From the NCBI GenBank assembly GCA_905160935.1, contig CAJHZI010000243.1, positions 235,001 to 299,000 of the forward strand: a stretch of DNA of 64,000 nucleotides, written 5' to 3'. Numbering within the stretch: the first letter of the stretch is position 1; each line of letters opens with the position of its first letter. The notes beneath the pieces were generated by a model. That model did not search any database and was not told the origin of the DNA. It saw only the letters and a program-made list of their open reading frames with translations. Source of the DNA: Enchytraeus crypticus. Lineage: Eukaryota; Annelida; Clitellata; Enchytraeida; Enchytraeidae. The translations under genes and the position numbers were made by a program. Positions 52,292 to 63,982 of this stretch are shown here, in pieces.

Positions 52292-55194
52292 AGAGACGAA
52301 ACAGATTCAGAGAGAGTGAGACAGAGAGACAGACAGAAGGGCTCACCTGTTTATGTGCCTCAGTGGTAGCTGATTTCTTGTATGGTCTGACCTCATCTGA
52401 CCCGTACCCTGGTAACCACATGTTCCAATTGTGCTCTAAGCAGTGCAGAACATGTAATATAATAAATCAATGCCGATCAATAAGATCCTGTGAAACACTG
52501 GTGATCAATCAATCAATATAATCCAGTGAAACACTGGTAATCAATCAATTAATCAGTATGATCCAGTGAAACACTGATGATCAATCAATCAATATAATCC
52601 AGTTAAACACAGGTGATCAATCAATCAATATAATCCAGTGAAACACTGGTTATCAATCAATTAATCAATCAATATAATCCAGTGAAAAACTGGTAATCAA
52701 TCAATCAATCAATCAATCAATATAATCCAGTGTAACACTGGTGACCTATCAATCAATATGATCCAGTGAAACACTTGCGATCAACCAATCAATCAATCAA
52801 TATGATCCAGTGAAACAGTGGTGATCAACCAATCAGAGTCAAGTCTTACCGAGATGAAGAAGGACGTCCTTGACCTCAACAGTCGATGACTTGCGATGTT
52901 TGGCAATCTGACACGACGACGAGACAACATTGTCTATGAAATCATCCGCTATCTCCATTAACAGCTGTAACAACAACAATAACAACAGCTGTAACAACAA
53001 CAACAACAGGCATCTCTACATGCTCAAATTCAGCACAGTGCCTATCACTATCATGCTTTTGAAACATTTGAGTTACACTCAGCTTTAGCCTATCCTACAT
53101 TGTTACACCTGCACAAAAAAGCTGCAGATAGACTTTGTTGTTATTGCTAGTGTTATCACTTATCTCTGTTATTATTGTTATTATTTGCTATTATTGCTAT
53201 TATTTGTTATTATTGCTAATGTCAGTACTTACCTCTGTTATTATTGTTATTATTTGCTATTATTGTTATTATTTGTTATTATTGTTATTATTTGTTATTA
53301 TTGTTATTATTTGTTATTATTGTTATTATTTGTTATAATTGCTAGTGGTATCACTGCAGACAGATTTTGTTATCACTTACCTCTTCCACATCATCATCAA
53401 GCTGCTCCAGTGGATCCACCTCCTTCACCAGATCAGCCAGTCTTCTTCTGTCCAGCAGCTGTCCACAACAACAACAACATCTACTTACAACAACAACATC
53501 AACAAGTTCTTACAACAGCTGTGCAACAACAACAATAACAAACATGTTCTTACAGCAGCTGTCCAACAACAACAACATGCTCATAAAAAATCAACAACAA
53601 CATCTTCTTACATGGTTTACTCTTTCATCAGAAATTTCATCGAGAAATAATAAAGGTCAATGAAAACTTTGACTTCATCCAGTATCAAACAATCAAAAGC
53701 ATCAGCTGCCAAATTACCGTATCCGTCATCAATGTATTTAGTAATTTGGTATATGCAGTAACTGATGTAATACAGTATTACATTATTATTATCATTATCA
53801 TTATTATTGAAGTAATACAGTGTATTAAGCATAATATAGTAATTAATGTAGCATATTAAGTGATGTAATACAGTAATTGATGTAATATAGTAATTTATGT
53901 AATAAAGTAATTGATGTAATTAGTAATTGATGCAATATAGTAATTGATGAAATAAGGTAGTAATTTATATGATAAAGTAATTGATGTAATTAGTAATCGA
54001 TGCAATATGGTAATTATTAAAATATAGTAGTAATTTATGTAATAAAGTAATTGATGTAATTAGTAATTGATTCAATATGGTGATTGATGAAATATAGTAG
54101 TAATTTATGTAATAACGTAATTGATGTAATTAGTAATTGATGCAATATGGTAATTGATGAAATATAGTAGTAATTGATGCATTATAGTAATTGATGTAAT
54201 ATGGTAAATGATATAATATAATATTTAATATAATATTTGTTATAATAAAGTAATTGTAGTAGCCACAGCGACAACTTACCCTAGGTTGTGCTGAGTCAGA
54301 CGCAGCTGTAGCACCAGATGGCATACTGGCTGCTGAACGAACAGCTGTTGACTGAGGTACAGCAGCTGATGCAGCTAGTGGGGCAGCAGCAGTAGAGGAT
54401 GTCATAGCTGCTGGCTGCTGCAGCATGCTCGAAGACATCCCCTGTTTAAAACAAGCAAATGTGTATTTTAGCCGTACAATAATTAATTCCAAATACATAG
54501 TAATAAAGAGATAGGGTGATAAGTGCACACTAAACACATCAATGCGCAGAAAAACGAAACTAATAAATACAGAAAATGAAAATCTACTGTTCAAAGTAAT
54601 TTTTCAGCTTAATGAAAATTGTGACTTTTACATTGTATTGTTCGGAATGGTATCGCTGCTAAATTAGCCAGTTCATTAACGAAAAGTTCCAAATAAGCCT
54701 GTTTGTCATGACAAACAGGCTTATTTTGGTACAGAAGGCAAATATTTTAAGTTTTTGACTACATATATAAGGCATGGATAAGGCTTAACCTTTCGCTAAG
54801 GAGTTAACTTGGAGTGCTAAATAAACAATATTTAATAAATAAATATGGAAGTGCTCTTTATGAAATGTGAAAGCAACACGCTGAGAATGAATATCTATCC
54901 AGGGCCTGCCACTTGACAGAACACTAGAGAGAGAAATTTCATTTATATCTTATGAATTATAGACATCATAATCTAATACATTATAATATTCTGCCGATTA
55001 ATTTGATGAATGTCATGGCAAATGGTATAGTGGCAAGTTACTGCTAGCTCTCGTCAGAAATCAATAATTAGTAAATGTTTTACTTTGCTACAAGTATAAC
55101 TTCTTCATTCAACAATTAGCACACAATACTAATGTTCAATAAATGCAAAACTTACAATAGATCCAGCAGGAGTTATTGTGGTCTTGATTTCCAT
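47487..55194 (-). CDS. taf12: Transcription initiation factor TFIID subunit 12 (TAF12), 6 exons
   Basis: Exons in transcript order: 55194-55156, 54441-54280, 53458-53381, 52964-52850, 52435-52347, 47525-47487; GT/AG throughout, phases agree, 522 nt, 173 residues (human about 161). The N-terminus is Ala/Ser/Gln-rich and low complexity (exon 2). Then come [20 protein letters not shown], the histone-fold helices [20 protein letters not shown] and [18 protein letters not shown], then [20 protein letters not shown] and SATTEAHKQ, and a basic end [12 protein letters not shown]. In known animals TAF12 pairs with TAF4 through an H2B-like histone fold in TFIID and is also in SAGA. The last exon codes only 12 residues plus stop and is 4.8 kb from exon 5; the intron between them holds a parvovirus-like element on the opposite strand. 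Assigning that last exon rests on its match to the family C-terminus, the AG acceptor and phase 0. Confidence 0.94.
47829..48140. repeat. Left outer palindromic region of the viral element
   Basis: CAGATATTGATGTAA (47829-47843) is repeated inverted at 47908-47922 across a TA run. Then come short hairpins: GCTTAGCGACC/GGGAGCTTAGC, AAGGGGC with GCCCCTT (47960-47982), and three near copies of GCCTAGGGAA-type sequence (48108-48134). No counterpart of this region exists at the right end, where the 60-bp repeat runs directly into TA repeats. Confidence 0.6.
48148..48207 (+). repeat. Left 60-bp terminal inverted repeat
   Basis: Begins ATATGGTTGGGGTGG and ends GAGTTTCTCTCTCTC; identical, inverted, to 51902-51961 by eye. 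The inner end has a small palindrome GAGAGTTTCTCTC. Confidence 0.95.
48373..48435 (+). promoter_or_regulatory. Viral promoter: palindrome, TATA box, CAGT initiator
   Basis: A perfect 16-bp palindrome GAATTGGCGCCAATTC (48373-48388) lies directly before TATATATA (48394-48401); CAGT at 48432-48435 is about 35 bp further. TATA plus CAGT initiator is the usual layout of densovirus promoters. TTGGCGCC resembles an E2F site and TTGGC/GCCAA an NF1 half-site pair. The first capsid ATG follows at 48473. Confidence 0.6.
48473..49691 (+). pseudogene. Capsid-like frame, interrupted near 48801-48808
   Basis: Two frames: 48473-48808 (111 codons, ATG start) and a second open from 48801, annotated ATG 48897, to 49691. 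The second frame opens just before the first one stops, so one small insertion/deletion within a few bases explains the break. Similarity to a parvoviral structural protein is judged from position, size (about 400 codons together), Tyr/Pro/Asn-rich texture and beta-strand-like pattern, not from a recognised signature; no phospholipase A2 motif was noticed. The C-terminal 30 residues are basic and charged. Alternative: a spliced or frameshifted product. Confidence 0.55.
49727..50032 (+). CDS. Overlapping small frame at the NS1 start (NS2-like)
   Basis: 101 codons in the second frame over the first 280 bp of the NS1 frame; Arg-rich at the start ([20 protein letters not shown]). Many parvoviruses encode a small NS protein overlapping NS1, but length alone does not prove this one. 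Between the capsid stop and this start lie GT (49687-49688) and TTTTAG (49721-49726), so a very short intron is possible. Confidence 0.35.
   Translation: MTHEDPYRYVDMGHRRRGESFRMRRRRRFRAKKQERDHQRILHASMQLPGSAIRSVQTSTGDVGQQGTEGGFGIQQESGEVRRSHSGICVQEEDCQVVEQE
49752..51554 (+). pseudogene. NS1-like HUH endonuclease / SF3 helicase, Walker A altered
   Basis: 600 codons, open throughout. Residues 138-140 read HLH, the metal-binding HUH motif of rolling-circle/hairpin initiators. An acidic stretch lies at about 225-245. The SF3 helicase block has a Walker A region at 429-436 reading GPSNSGNT, where the nucleotide-binding lysine expected at 435 is Asn; Walker B-type VCVDE around 475-479; motif C-type PVLLTGNKD at 515-523. 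In parvoviruses NS1 nicks the terminal hairpin and unwinds DNA. Loss of the lysine would be expected to remove ATPase activity, hence the pseudogene call although the frame is intact. ATG at 49752 follows the capsid stop by 60 bp on the same strand. Confidence 0.82.
51563..51853 (+). CDS. Small third frame of the viral element
   Basis: 96 codons starting at a GTG 8 bp after the NS1 stop; the first in-frame ATG is near 51691. Tyr- and Asp-rich, no recognised motif, no membrane segment. It ends 49 bp before the right inverted repeat. If real, it needs a splice or another start. Could also be a decayed gene. Confidence 0.35.
   Translation: MTHNIRLRDVYKKHFSTLTVYIYDDLNYRLYIDPKDVENKDCVMLRAPRTVHYYNYILPHIIEIDNVKYRCSDLAVDFALCVRLNDGDRNRILCYY
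51902..51961 (-). repeat. Right 60-bp terminal inverted repeat
   Basis: Exact inverse of 48148-48207; continues directly into a TA run (51957-52000) without the extra left-end hairpin region. Confidence 0.95.
52230..52840. repeat. GA microsatellite and ATCC/AATC compound repeats around TAF12 exon 5
   Basis: A GA run at 52237-52296. At 52480-52835 about ten copies of ATAATCCAGTGAAACACTGG alternate with AATCAATC runs of variable length. CCAGTG...CACTGG within the unit is itself a small palindrome. Confidence 0.85.
53130..53340. repeat. TTATTATTG-type microsatellite in TAF12 intron
   Basis: Variable TTATTATTGTTATTATTTGC units. Frames of 67-117 codons here are Leu/Tyr/Ile artefacts. Confidence 0.85.
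53840..54245. repeat. GTAATTGATGTAATATA-type degenerate repeat
   Basis: Irregular copies of TAGTAATTGATGCAATATGG and GTAATTTATGTAATAAA with a longer period near 84 bp, in TAF12 intron 1. Confidence 0.75.
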
Positions 55195-55639
55195 TTAAAT
55201 ATTAAACAAACTGTCCAGCAACAATTCTGAAAATAAGAATCATATTTTTTCTTCGAATAATACATTTAATGTTATGCTATTTCATTTCATTGTCTGATCA
55301 ATTCATAAGACAATATGCAACAACAATAACAAATAGAATTCTACTTTCATCAAAAGACAACATCGAGCATTATGAAATCAAAGCCAAACAACGACAAATA
55401 CTCGCGGAAATCCTCAAAAAGAATAATGCAATATCTGGATTGAGATTAGATAAATAATTCAAGATTTCGCTTACGAAACTATCGCACTTTCAATATCAAC
55501 TGAGTCAAGAAATAAATTAATATTACGTCGAATTTTAAAGTAGAAATAATACAAACATTTGCACCTTAGTCTAACGTTTGCAATCGACTGATATCTTTAT
55601 TTACAATTTAACTACATGAGCGACAATGGCGGATATGCA

Positions 55640-55990
55640 TATCTATGGATGCTTAGAGTATTTCTTCTCCTTCTTTTCTCTGTGTAATGTCACTTTATTG
55701 ACGCCAGGGCAGCTTGTTACGTTATGCCTCCACTGATACCGGTCCTGGGCAAGATTATAGTCATCACTCTGTGAAAGGTTATATGTAATGTCTATTTGTC
55801 CTATATCTTTACTGTATTGTTTAACTAAAGTATATTTTATATCAGTCTTACTTTGGACTGGATTTTGGAATTTGCACCGTTTTTGGACCTTCTTTTTTGC
55901 TCGCCGGCTTGATTTTGTCTCAATAGTGCTCGATGTTGTCATTGATGACTGCAGTACTCTAATTGTTGTTATTGCTATTATTTATTTCCC
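55640..55990. mobile_element. Possible LINE tail (- strand) joined to a family C copy (+ strand)
   Basis: The - strand frame at 55643-55775 ends AQDRYQWRHNVTSCPGVNKV, which resembles the conserved A-x-DR-x-x-WR end of some LINE proteins. 55853-55985 is a family C copy (TGGATTTTGGAATTTGCACC, GTGCTCGATGTTGTCATTGA). Whether they form one element is not clear. Confidence 0.4.
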
Positions 55991-57330
55991 ATTCCTAATT
56001 TAATTGTATTATTTGTTATTCTATAATTTAGAGCTTTTCTTATCGGAGTATTTTCGTCCAGTCTTAGCATATCCAACTGAGTCTTTTAAATTTTATTAAT
56101 TCACTCCATGGTTTTTCCTGTGTTCTGTCACATAGGTCCGTATTGCTAATAATATGTGGGTATTTTATATTTAGTATAAAATAGTTTTGTTCTCAATAGT
56201 TTTCTTTGAAATATATCTATATTACTTTCTATGCTTTTAGTTATTATCCATAATTCACTATTAAATTAAAGAAATTTTTATTTCTTAGTTTAGATTTATA
56301 TTTATTGAATGCCATCATTGTTAATTTTTTCCTTTGATTTATATATTTTTCTGATTCTAGCATACTACCTAAGTATTTAGTATTTTGCCATGGCATATCA
56401 TAAATTTTGGTTGCTATTATTATTTTATTATTATTTTGTTTAATTATTCATTCACGTCATTTGACTCGTTCTAGTTTGCCATTCATTTTATTTTGCTTTA
56501 CATATAATACAAGAAAACTTTAATTAAGGAATTCATATTCCTTTAATTAATAACTATTTCTGTAGTTGTTTGAATACTTCTTAGTTTGGATAATAAATAG
56601 CTAAGACATATAGTATCACATTAGCTCTCCCGCTATTGACTAATGTTTCTGAGATTTGAACCTGATCCAGGACTTTGTACATATCTTATGATATTTCTTT
56701 TCCAAGTTTTAGTTATTGCAGTCTTCGTCAAGAGCAGGCAGAAAGCACGCCAGCCAAGCCTGAGACTCATTACAAGTTCATAGTCGTTGTTCAACAACAA
56801 CAACAACATTGTTGCCTAGGCGGTTTCGCGGAGTTTATCAGCAAAAAAACTATCTTATAAACTATCTTATTTTATCTTATCATCATCATCATCATCAACT
56901 TCCCTTAAATCCAAGTTTAACCAGGGTCAGGCTACGAATAGACTTTCTCCTGTCCTCCTCCCTGTCCCACACCATATCATCTGCCAATCCCCTAACTTAT
57001 CCCCATTATTTTATCTTATAAAAACCAAAGACGCACTAGAAAAAACACGTAAGTTATTTTACAAAACTCGCAAACATTGAATAAAAGAGTTAAGATTTTA
57101 TTCAACGTCAGTTACTCGAAGCAAAGGCGTCATCAGCAACCCGCTCAGCACAAATAGCTATAGTTCTAACTAGATTTAGATAGCCTAGTCATCAGAACAT
57201 GCGACAGTTAAGTAGAACGTTGAAGATTCAAATGCAATACAATATAAATCTAAAAATATAAAAAATTGATTTTCAGAAGTTATAAATTTGTTAAAGGCAA
57301 GACAAAGGGTTAATACAGACAATATTAAAA
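55991..57330. other. Gene-free AT-rich stretch
   Basis: A decayed LINE-like texture may continue in 56000-56480 but no motif could be read. ATC trinucleotides at 56880-56898. No exon supported. Confidence 0.4.
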
Positions 57331-57332
57331 AG

Positions 57333-57455
57333 TAAAAAAGCTGGTAATGTTAACGTCACTCTAAAGCGATGTCAGTGACGGACGAGCCCAGGATTTGAAC
57401 CTTGCACATACTGATCCGCTGATCCGTGGCGAATATCTTATCGACATTGCCAATG
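57333..57455 (-). repeat. tRNA-derived SINE-like copy (family A)
   Basis: Inverted order AAAGCTGGTAATGTTAACGT, GCGATGTCAGTGACGG, GAGCCCAGGATTTGAACC, CTGATCCGTGGCGAATATC. Confidence 0.65.
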
Positions 57456-57459
57456 GCGA

Positions 57460-59330
57460 TGTAGTAAGACAATTAGTGAAACCTGTATATTAAACTATAA
57501 ACAATGTGAGTTGCACAGAGGCAGATAAACCCCAGATCTTAAAATGTAATAAAGACTATTATGCAAATTGTCAAACTTCGTAAGGTATATATATTTAAAC
57601 ACACAGGTTCGATCAATAGTAATTTAGGTGCGATTTTGTTACAATCTTGCTACAGAATTTATGAGATGCCCCTTCTTGCAAGTCATCAGTCAAACTTAAA
57701 GTTGCACACACCACAAATAAAAACAATCAATCAATATCATGTCGTAGATTATAAAGATGCATAAAAACTATCAATCAATGAATCAGTTGATGGATCAATC
57801 AATTAATAAATCAATCAGTCACCTTTCATTTAAATACGTAAGTTGATACAGCTTTTGTGACAATGTTTTGCTGAGTTTACGCTGCCAGTAATTGGATCCA
57901 CTTGACACGAATGATTCAACTTAAATAGATGTTAAAAATACATGTGAATGTAGAAGTGAAAGTTGCAATAGTTGTTTAATTTCGTCTAGTGATTTCAATT
58001 CAATATTTCAATTCAGTAAATCGGTGATTCAGCAACAGCAAAATAATAGTTCTATTCATTCGACTCTTCATGATAATCGACAAATCACTGCAAGTTGAGT
58101 AGAAATAGACAAGACGAACAGAATACAAACGATGTGCACAGTGGTATCAGTGTACGCCTTGATTATGCAATACAATAGAAAAATACAGAGACAAGGATGA
58201 TGTCAGGGACGTCCCCCCAAAAGAGAAAAATAGAGACCATGGCAAATTAACTCAGTAAAACGACGCGTAAAGTGTCTTCAAATTTAAGGAGACGATATCA
58301 TCCACAGTGGACACACAATAAAGCAGCAACTATAAATTCTTAGCACTTCTCATACAGCCGGCCGCTTAACTAATCAGATATTAAGCCAATAATCCAAATG
58401 CCAGTTCAATAATGATTTAAAGCATTACTTCAGTATATGGCCCATATTAAAATACCAGGCCTATAAATACTTAAAATACTATGATATAAGAAAGCTATCA
58501 CACATAGTCCATCTAGTGACATAAAATTAATACTGAATTTCTAATAAATATAACCTCTCGTACATAAGAGCTACAAAAAGATAAAACATTAAAAAGACAT
58601 TTAGTAACTCTGGTTGATAAATCTCTCGCGAGCCAAGCAACAACTGACGAGCCTAAAGAGCAATTGTTGAAGCTGTTAGTACATTTAGCTGAGAGCTGAT
58701 AAATTACTACACCAAAAACGACCCAAACATACGAGCCTGCAAGAATCATTCAAGTCAATCGCCCCCCTCTCCGAATAAACGATCCCCAGAAAAAAATTAC
58801 GAAAACAATTCAATGAAGTTCTTTCACTGCATATCATTTTTCTTTAGAGTTCTGTAACTACATAAAACTCTTCTGACTGACAATGAAGAACTAATCGGTC
58901 AGTACAAATATAACTACAGTTTCATCACGTGCGGATGATTCGGTATTGTCTCTAGCAACAAATGAACCGACAGATATTTGACGCCTGTACAACCAGCAGC
59001 AGAAAACACATATACGCGTGAATCTGACTACTGAATCTACTGGAATTAAACTGTTCGATCACATCGTTCCCATAATTTATGTCTTGGACCTCAACCAATA
59101 ACTAAGTTATCTGACAAACAAATCACACCTATTACTCCGATATATTAGAATTAAATTCACGTGTAAGGCAGCATGCCATATTTCCTAGCCTTCTTAAAAG
59201 AGATTAATAAAATACAGTTATAAAACTGACAAATATCCAATACAACTGTAATGCTAAAACTCTTAAGATAAAATTGTTATTTATAATAACAATTGTTAAG
59301 CTATAAGCTACAATTTTGTAATTTGACGAT
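57460..59330. other. Gene-free stretch
   Basis: A short family B piece at 58190-58220 (AGACAAGGATGATGTCAGGG) and scattered AATC units at 57770-57820. No coding exon supported. Confidence 0.45.
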
Positions 59331-59805
59331 AATGTCCCTTAAGTTAAAACTGTTATTTATAATAACGCCTGTAAAGCTATAACTCTGTTATTTATAATAA
59401 CGCCTGTAAAGCTATAACTCTGTTATTTATAATAACGCCTGTAAAGCTATAACTCTGTTATTTATAATAACGCCTGTAAAGCTATAACTCTGTTATTTAT
59501 AATAACGCCTGTAAAGCTATAACTCTGTTATTTATAATAACGCCTGTAAAGCTATAACTCTGTTATTTATAATAACGCCTGTAAAGCTATAACTCTGTTA
59601 TTTATAATAACGCCTGTAAAGCTATAACTCTGTTATTTATAATAACGCCTGTAAATCTATAACTCTGTTATTTATAATAACGCCCGTAAAGCTAAAACTC
59701 TGTTATTTATAATAACGCCTGTAAAGCTATAACACTGTTATTTATAGTAACAACCGTAAAGCTAAAACTCTGTTATTTATAATAACCGCAAAGCTATAAC
59801 TCTGT
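59330..59805. repeat. 35-bp satellite, about 12 copies, touching a gene end
   Basis: Units consist of GCCTGTAAAGCTATAACTCT followed by GTTATTTATAATAAC; the second half is a near palindrome. The last degenerate unit contains the stop codon of the gene on the - strand (59796-59794). Confidence 0.93.
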
Positions 59806-62639
59806 TATTTGCCGATAGCGACGTCTGTTGTTGTTGTTGTTATTCAAAGCGTCGACCTCAGCTTCAGACATGAATTCAATTAGCAGAGGATGCTCTGCCC
59901 TATGCTGCTGTTCAAATCTCGGAGCTGACCTGCTATTGGTCGAGCTACCCAGGTGGGTGGAGTTTCTGACCCTAGCTAGGGCAGCAGCGCTGGGATGATA
60001 GACAGCAGAGCTTTGGGAATGAATGGAAGACGATACAGCAGCTGGCCTTACAGCTCTGGCAGCTGAACAATCAGCTAAACTAGTAGGCTGGTCTGCAGCT
60101 TCAATTCTACTGAAAGCAGCTGCTGTGCTCAGTAGCTTCGCTGTAGCTGGCCTGGCAGCAGTTAACTCAGCTGCTGCTGCACTCGTAGCTGGCCTGGCAG
60201 CAGTTAGCTCAGCAGCTGCAGCACTGGTAGCTGGCCTGACAGCAGTTAGCTCTGCTGTTGCTGCACTGGTAGCTGGCCTATCAGGTAGAGGTCGACCAAT
60301 GCAGGGGTTGCGAGAGAGGAGAGAGGCTGAAGAGATAGACCTAGGCAAGCTGTTGTAGTGAGTGTAGATAACTTCTCTATCACTGGTCTACAGCAAACAC
60401 AACACATGGGACAGTTGTTAACTATCTACTCATCGGTTATTCTATTAAATGATGTTTTTTATCACATCAAAAAAAAACATCACATCATTCAAAAAGCAAA
60501 TTTTATTCTAAAATATTGTACATTACATTACATTGCATTATATAATACTAAACTGTATTATATCACATCATCATCTTCATTAACCACCACCAACACTTAC
60601 ATCACTACCACCACAATTACCATCACAATGGCATTACCATCATCATCATTGTCATCATCATCGTCGTCATCGACCAATACTATTATCACATACATAGTTT
60701 ATTATACAGTATACCACGCCTACCTCTTCCTCAGCCAGAGAGCCCGGTGGCACATTAGAAGCAGGCCCTCTGTTGCCTGCAGTGTTACCACTGCTAGGGA
60801 CTTGTGAGATCTGATTCGGTGCCAGTCCTCTGAACGACGGCGAGCGAGATATTAGCTGGTCGTCGGGCTGTCGGAGTCGAGCTATTGAGACAATGGGTGG
60901 AGTTACTGCCCCATTAGCCCTGGTACTGCGATATGTACAATAGTATAGGGTACAATAAAAATATAACTAGCACCCAATTAGCCCTGGTATCATAATAAGT
61001 ACAATAAGTAGAGAATAGAGTAAATACAGATATCAGCAACACCAGCCCTACTGTAATCAGAACAATAAGTAGAGAATAGAGTAAATACAGATATCAGGAA
61101 CACCAGCCCTACCGTAATCAGAACAATAAGTAGAGAATAGAGTAAATACAGATATCAGCAACACCAGCCCTACTGTAATCAGAACAATAAGTAGAGAATA
61201 GAGTAAATACAGATATCAGCAACACCAGCCCTACTGTAATCAGTACAATAAGTAGAGTTCAGTTTGAAGACGACAAAGACAATTAGCAGTAACATTATTG
61301 CCATAATAAAATGGCGGCACAATTGTAAGAAGGGCACAATTGTACGAAGGGCATAATTGTAAGAAGGGCACAATTATAAGAAGGCCATATACATGTATAT
61401 TTAGCAACCACTAGTAAGGGCACACTACTAGGAAGGACACACTACTGGGAAGGGCTCTACATGTAAGAATGATACGGATAAGGATGAGAATGATAAGGAT
61501 GAGGATAGATGATGAGTCACCTGGAAGTGGGACTATCAACATCGAGTCCTGAATCCTCTCTCTGATGATCCCACCCTCCTGTCTCTCTCACCTCCCTCCA
61601 CTCCTCTCCAGCTGTCCCACCCAGCTGACTGGAAGAGCTAAGAGCTGCTCTATCCACCACACCACCACTGCTGCTTCCATACCTCGTTAACATCTGCAGT
61701 AGAGATATGTAGCGGTAATAATAGTAATAGTAGTAGTTGTGAATAGTAATAACAATAGTAGTTTATTAATATAGTAGTAACATATAGTTATACAGAGAAA
61801 AGAAGAAGAATATAGTAACAGCAGCAATAATAATAGTAGTAGCAGTGAATAATGGCCACTGGCTGGAGCCAGCCTCTGGCCTCGCCCGTCTCTGATATCA
61901 CTTTCGAGTGAGGAAACTGACGTTAACCTTAGTTTTACCAGCTTTTACTAATAATACTAGTTTACTAATATAGTAATAGTAATATGGTAAATAGTAGCAA
62001 TTCTAATAATGCTAATAATATATAGTAATAATTATGCTAGTAGTTGTGAATAATAATAATACTAGTTTACTAATAACACTAATAATATATATTTCATTAA
62101 ACGTATAAACAGTTTAACATAGCTTGATTATCTAGCTGCACATTGCTGTTATATAACAGTACATGTAATCAGCTAGATAGAGTGTATTTCGCTCTTACTG
62201 ATGACCATTAATATTTCTGCATCTGGATTGATCTATTCTTACTTATGTTTGTGTGTTGATTCCTAATACAAATTACTAAACACAATTCTCTCTCTATCTC
62301 TCTCTCTCACCTTGGTCTTGAGGATAGGAGCGGTCATAGTCTCAGTTATATGCACAGACATAGGTGGGCGGAGTCTTCCAGACTCTTCTGCAGACTTACT
62401 CCCTGCTAATTGGTTGTCAGTCACAGCACTGGGAGGAGCCAGTCGATTTGATTGACAGCCGGGTTGAAGAGACTGATAGTAGATGTGTGGGGTGGCTGTG
62501 GGGGCACGTGGGGGAGGGTTGTAAGGGGGCGGGGCCTCGCCATCAGGGGGTGGGCCTGACGACCTAGTACCAGGCACACTGGTGCACGAGTAGTTCAGAT
62601 CTCTACAACATGTGAAATAAGAATATCATCATCATCGTC

Positions 62640-62705
<66 letters not shown>

Positions 62706-63908
62706 GTCGTCATAATCATCATCATCATCATCGTCACCATCATCTTTATCATCATCATCATCTTTTCATGAATTGCAGTATAACTACGGTTGGGAATAAG
62801 AATAAGTTAAATTAAGACATTGCACGTAATATCACAATATAAAGAACTAAAACAAATAAATCAGGCTATAGCACATAATGTTCAAACATAAAACATAACA
62901 ATGGGCTAACTTAATATTTTCTACATACATATTGTGTTTAAAGCTAAACAACATGCAATATAAACATAAAACACAATAAAGGAATAAGTAAATATTCTAT
63001 ACATAGTGTCCATTCAGATTGTTTTATCTCTGAAAGAACTGATTCAATAGCGAAACAGACTTTTAACTTACTTTAAAACTTTATTGAATTTGAATTGAAA
63101 GTTTAGTTTAACTGCTACAGACCCACAGCTACGCTGTCTCTGCTGCCGGTGCCTGTGTCGAGATCTTGGAGAATACTTTACCCTCAACGCAGTGTTTGTT
63201 CTACAACGTAATAATAAAGTACAACTAAATATAGGCAGCAATTGTAAAATCTTAGAGTCCTTGTAAATGGAGAGATTGGTAGGCTTTAAACAGTTTCGTT
63301 AAAATCTAAAAATACCCATATAGCTAGATAAATTTCACTAAAACACCCATGTAATTAGGTAACTTTTACTATAAATGTTATAATTAGGCGTTAAATGTCA
63401 ATCTTTTATTGTTAAAATAGCAAAACACCTGCAAAGATTCAGCCAGTTCCGAAAGAGAAAGCCTTAAGAAGATGGAAAATGAAACAAAGTCTACAAGCTT
63501 CAACACGAATAGAATCTCCTGATAGCATAGGGGTAACGTCACGAAGTTTTAACTGACAGATCCTGAGGTGAATTGGACCCTCGTGGGTTCGAATCTTAGA
63601 CGCGCTGATCAGAGAGTAAAATCTCAGACATTCACTGGATAGGTTATATGGAAAATGGTCTGAATTACCTAACGGTTTAAACATGTGGTAATAAAAGTGA
63701 TAGATATCAACATAGTTGATCATTTGACTACAATACGTGTTTAAATTTTTACTTTACTTTTTAATCAGAACAAAGCTAAACTCAAAAATTAAATGATTTC
63801 AATTTAAATGATTAAGTAATTAACAACAACAAGACTCACTCGACACGTGTGTATGGTATATCACGCAGCTGATCATCAGTGAAGCCTGTCTCAAGTGGAT
63901 CCACGTAA
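59794..63908 (-). CDS. 3' six coding exons of an unrecognised gene
   Basis: Exons in transcript order: 63908-63840, 63200-63123, 62602-62311, 61693-61521, 60925-60724, 60387-59794; all GT/AG with agreeing phases (1,408 nt, about 468 residues). The gene continues beyond the window. The product seen is hydrophilic and low complexity: YVDPLETGFTDDQLRDIPYT in the first exon, an Arg/His-rich stretch, PPPYNPPP (a PPxY motif, the type bound by WW domains), a Ser/Gly-rich part, then a tandem Ala-rich region (AELTAARPATSA repeats). It ends NNNNNNRRRYRQITEL, where the last residues come from the flanking satellite. No enzyme or membrane motif was seen. A cytoplasmic scaffold is possible; I cannot assign a family. 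Confidence 0.68.
61010..61250. repeat. 63-bp tandem repeat, 4 copies
   Basis: Units contain ACAATAAGTAGAGAATAGAG, TAAATACAGATATCAGCAAC and ACCAGCCCTACTGTAATCAG, nearly identical, in an intron of the 59794-63908 gene. Confidence 0.93.
61858..61955 (+). repeat. SINE-like copy (family A)
   Basis: ACTGGCTGGAGCCAGCCTCT, CTCGCCCGTCTCTGATATCA, GAGTGAGGAAACTGACGTTA and ACCTTAGTTTTACCAGC. The B-box part is deleted. Confidence 0.6.
62630..62765. repeat. ATC microsatellite
   Basis: Long ATC trinucleotide run with ATCGTC and ATCTTT interruptions, in an intron. Confidence 0.95.
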
Positions 63909-63982
63909 CTAAAGCAACCATAAGAGTATGTACAGCATACACGTATATAGTATAAGAAAGATATGATATTATGTATACGATA

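Noticed and set aside
54130..54594. 154-codon - strand frame as an independent gene
   Set aside because: Only 54280-54441 is coding; it is TAF12 exon 2 bounded by splice sites.
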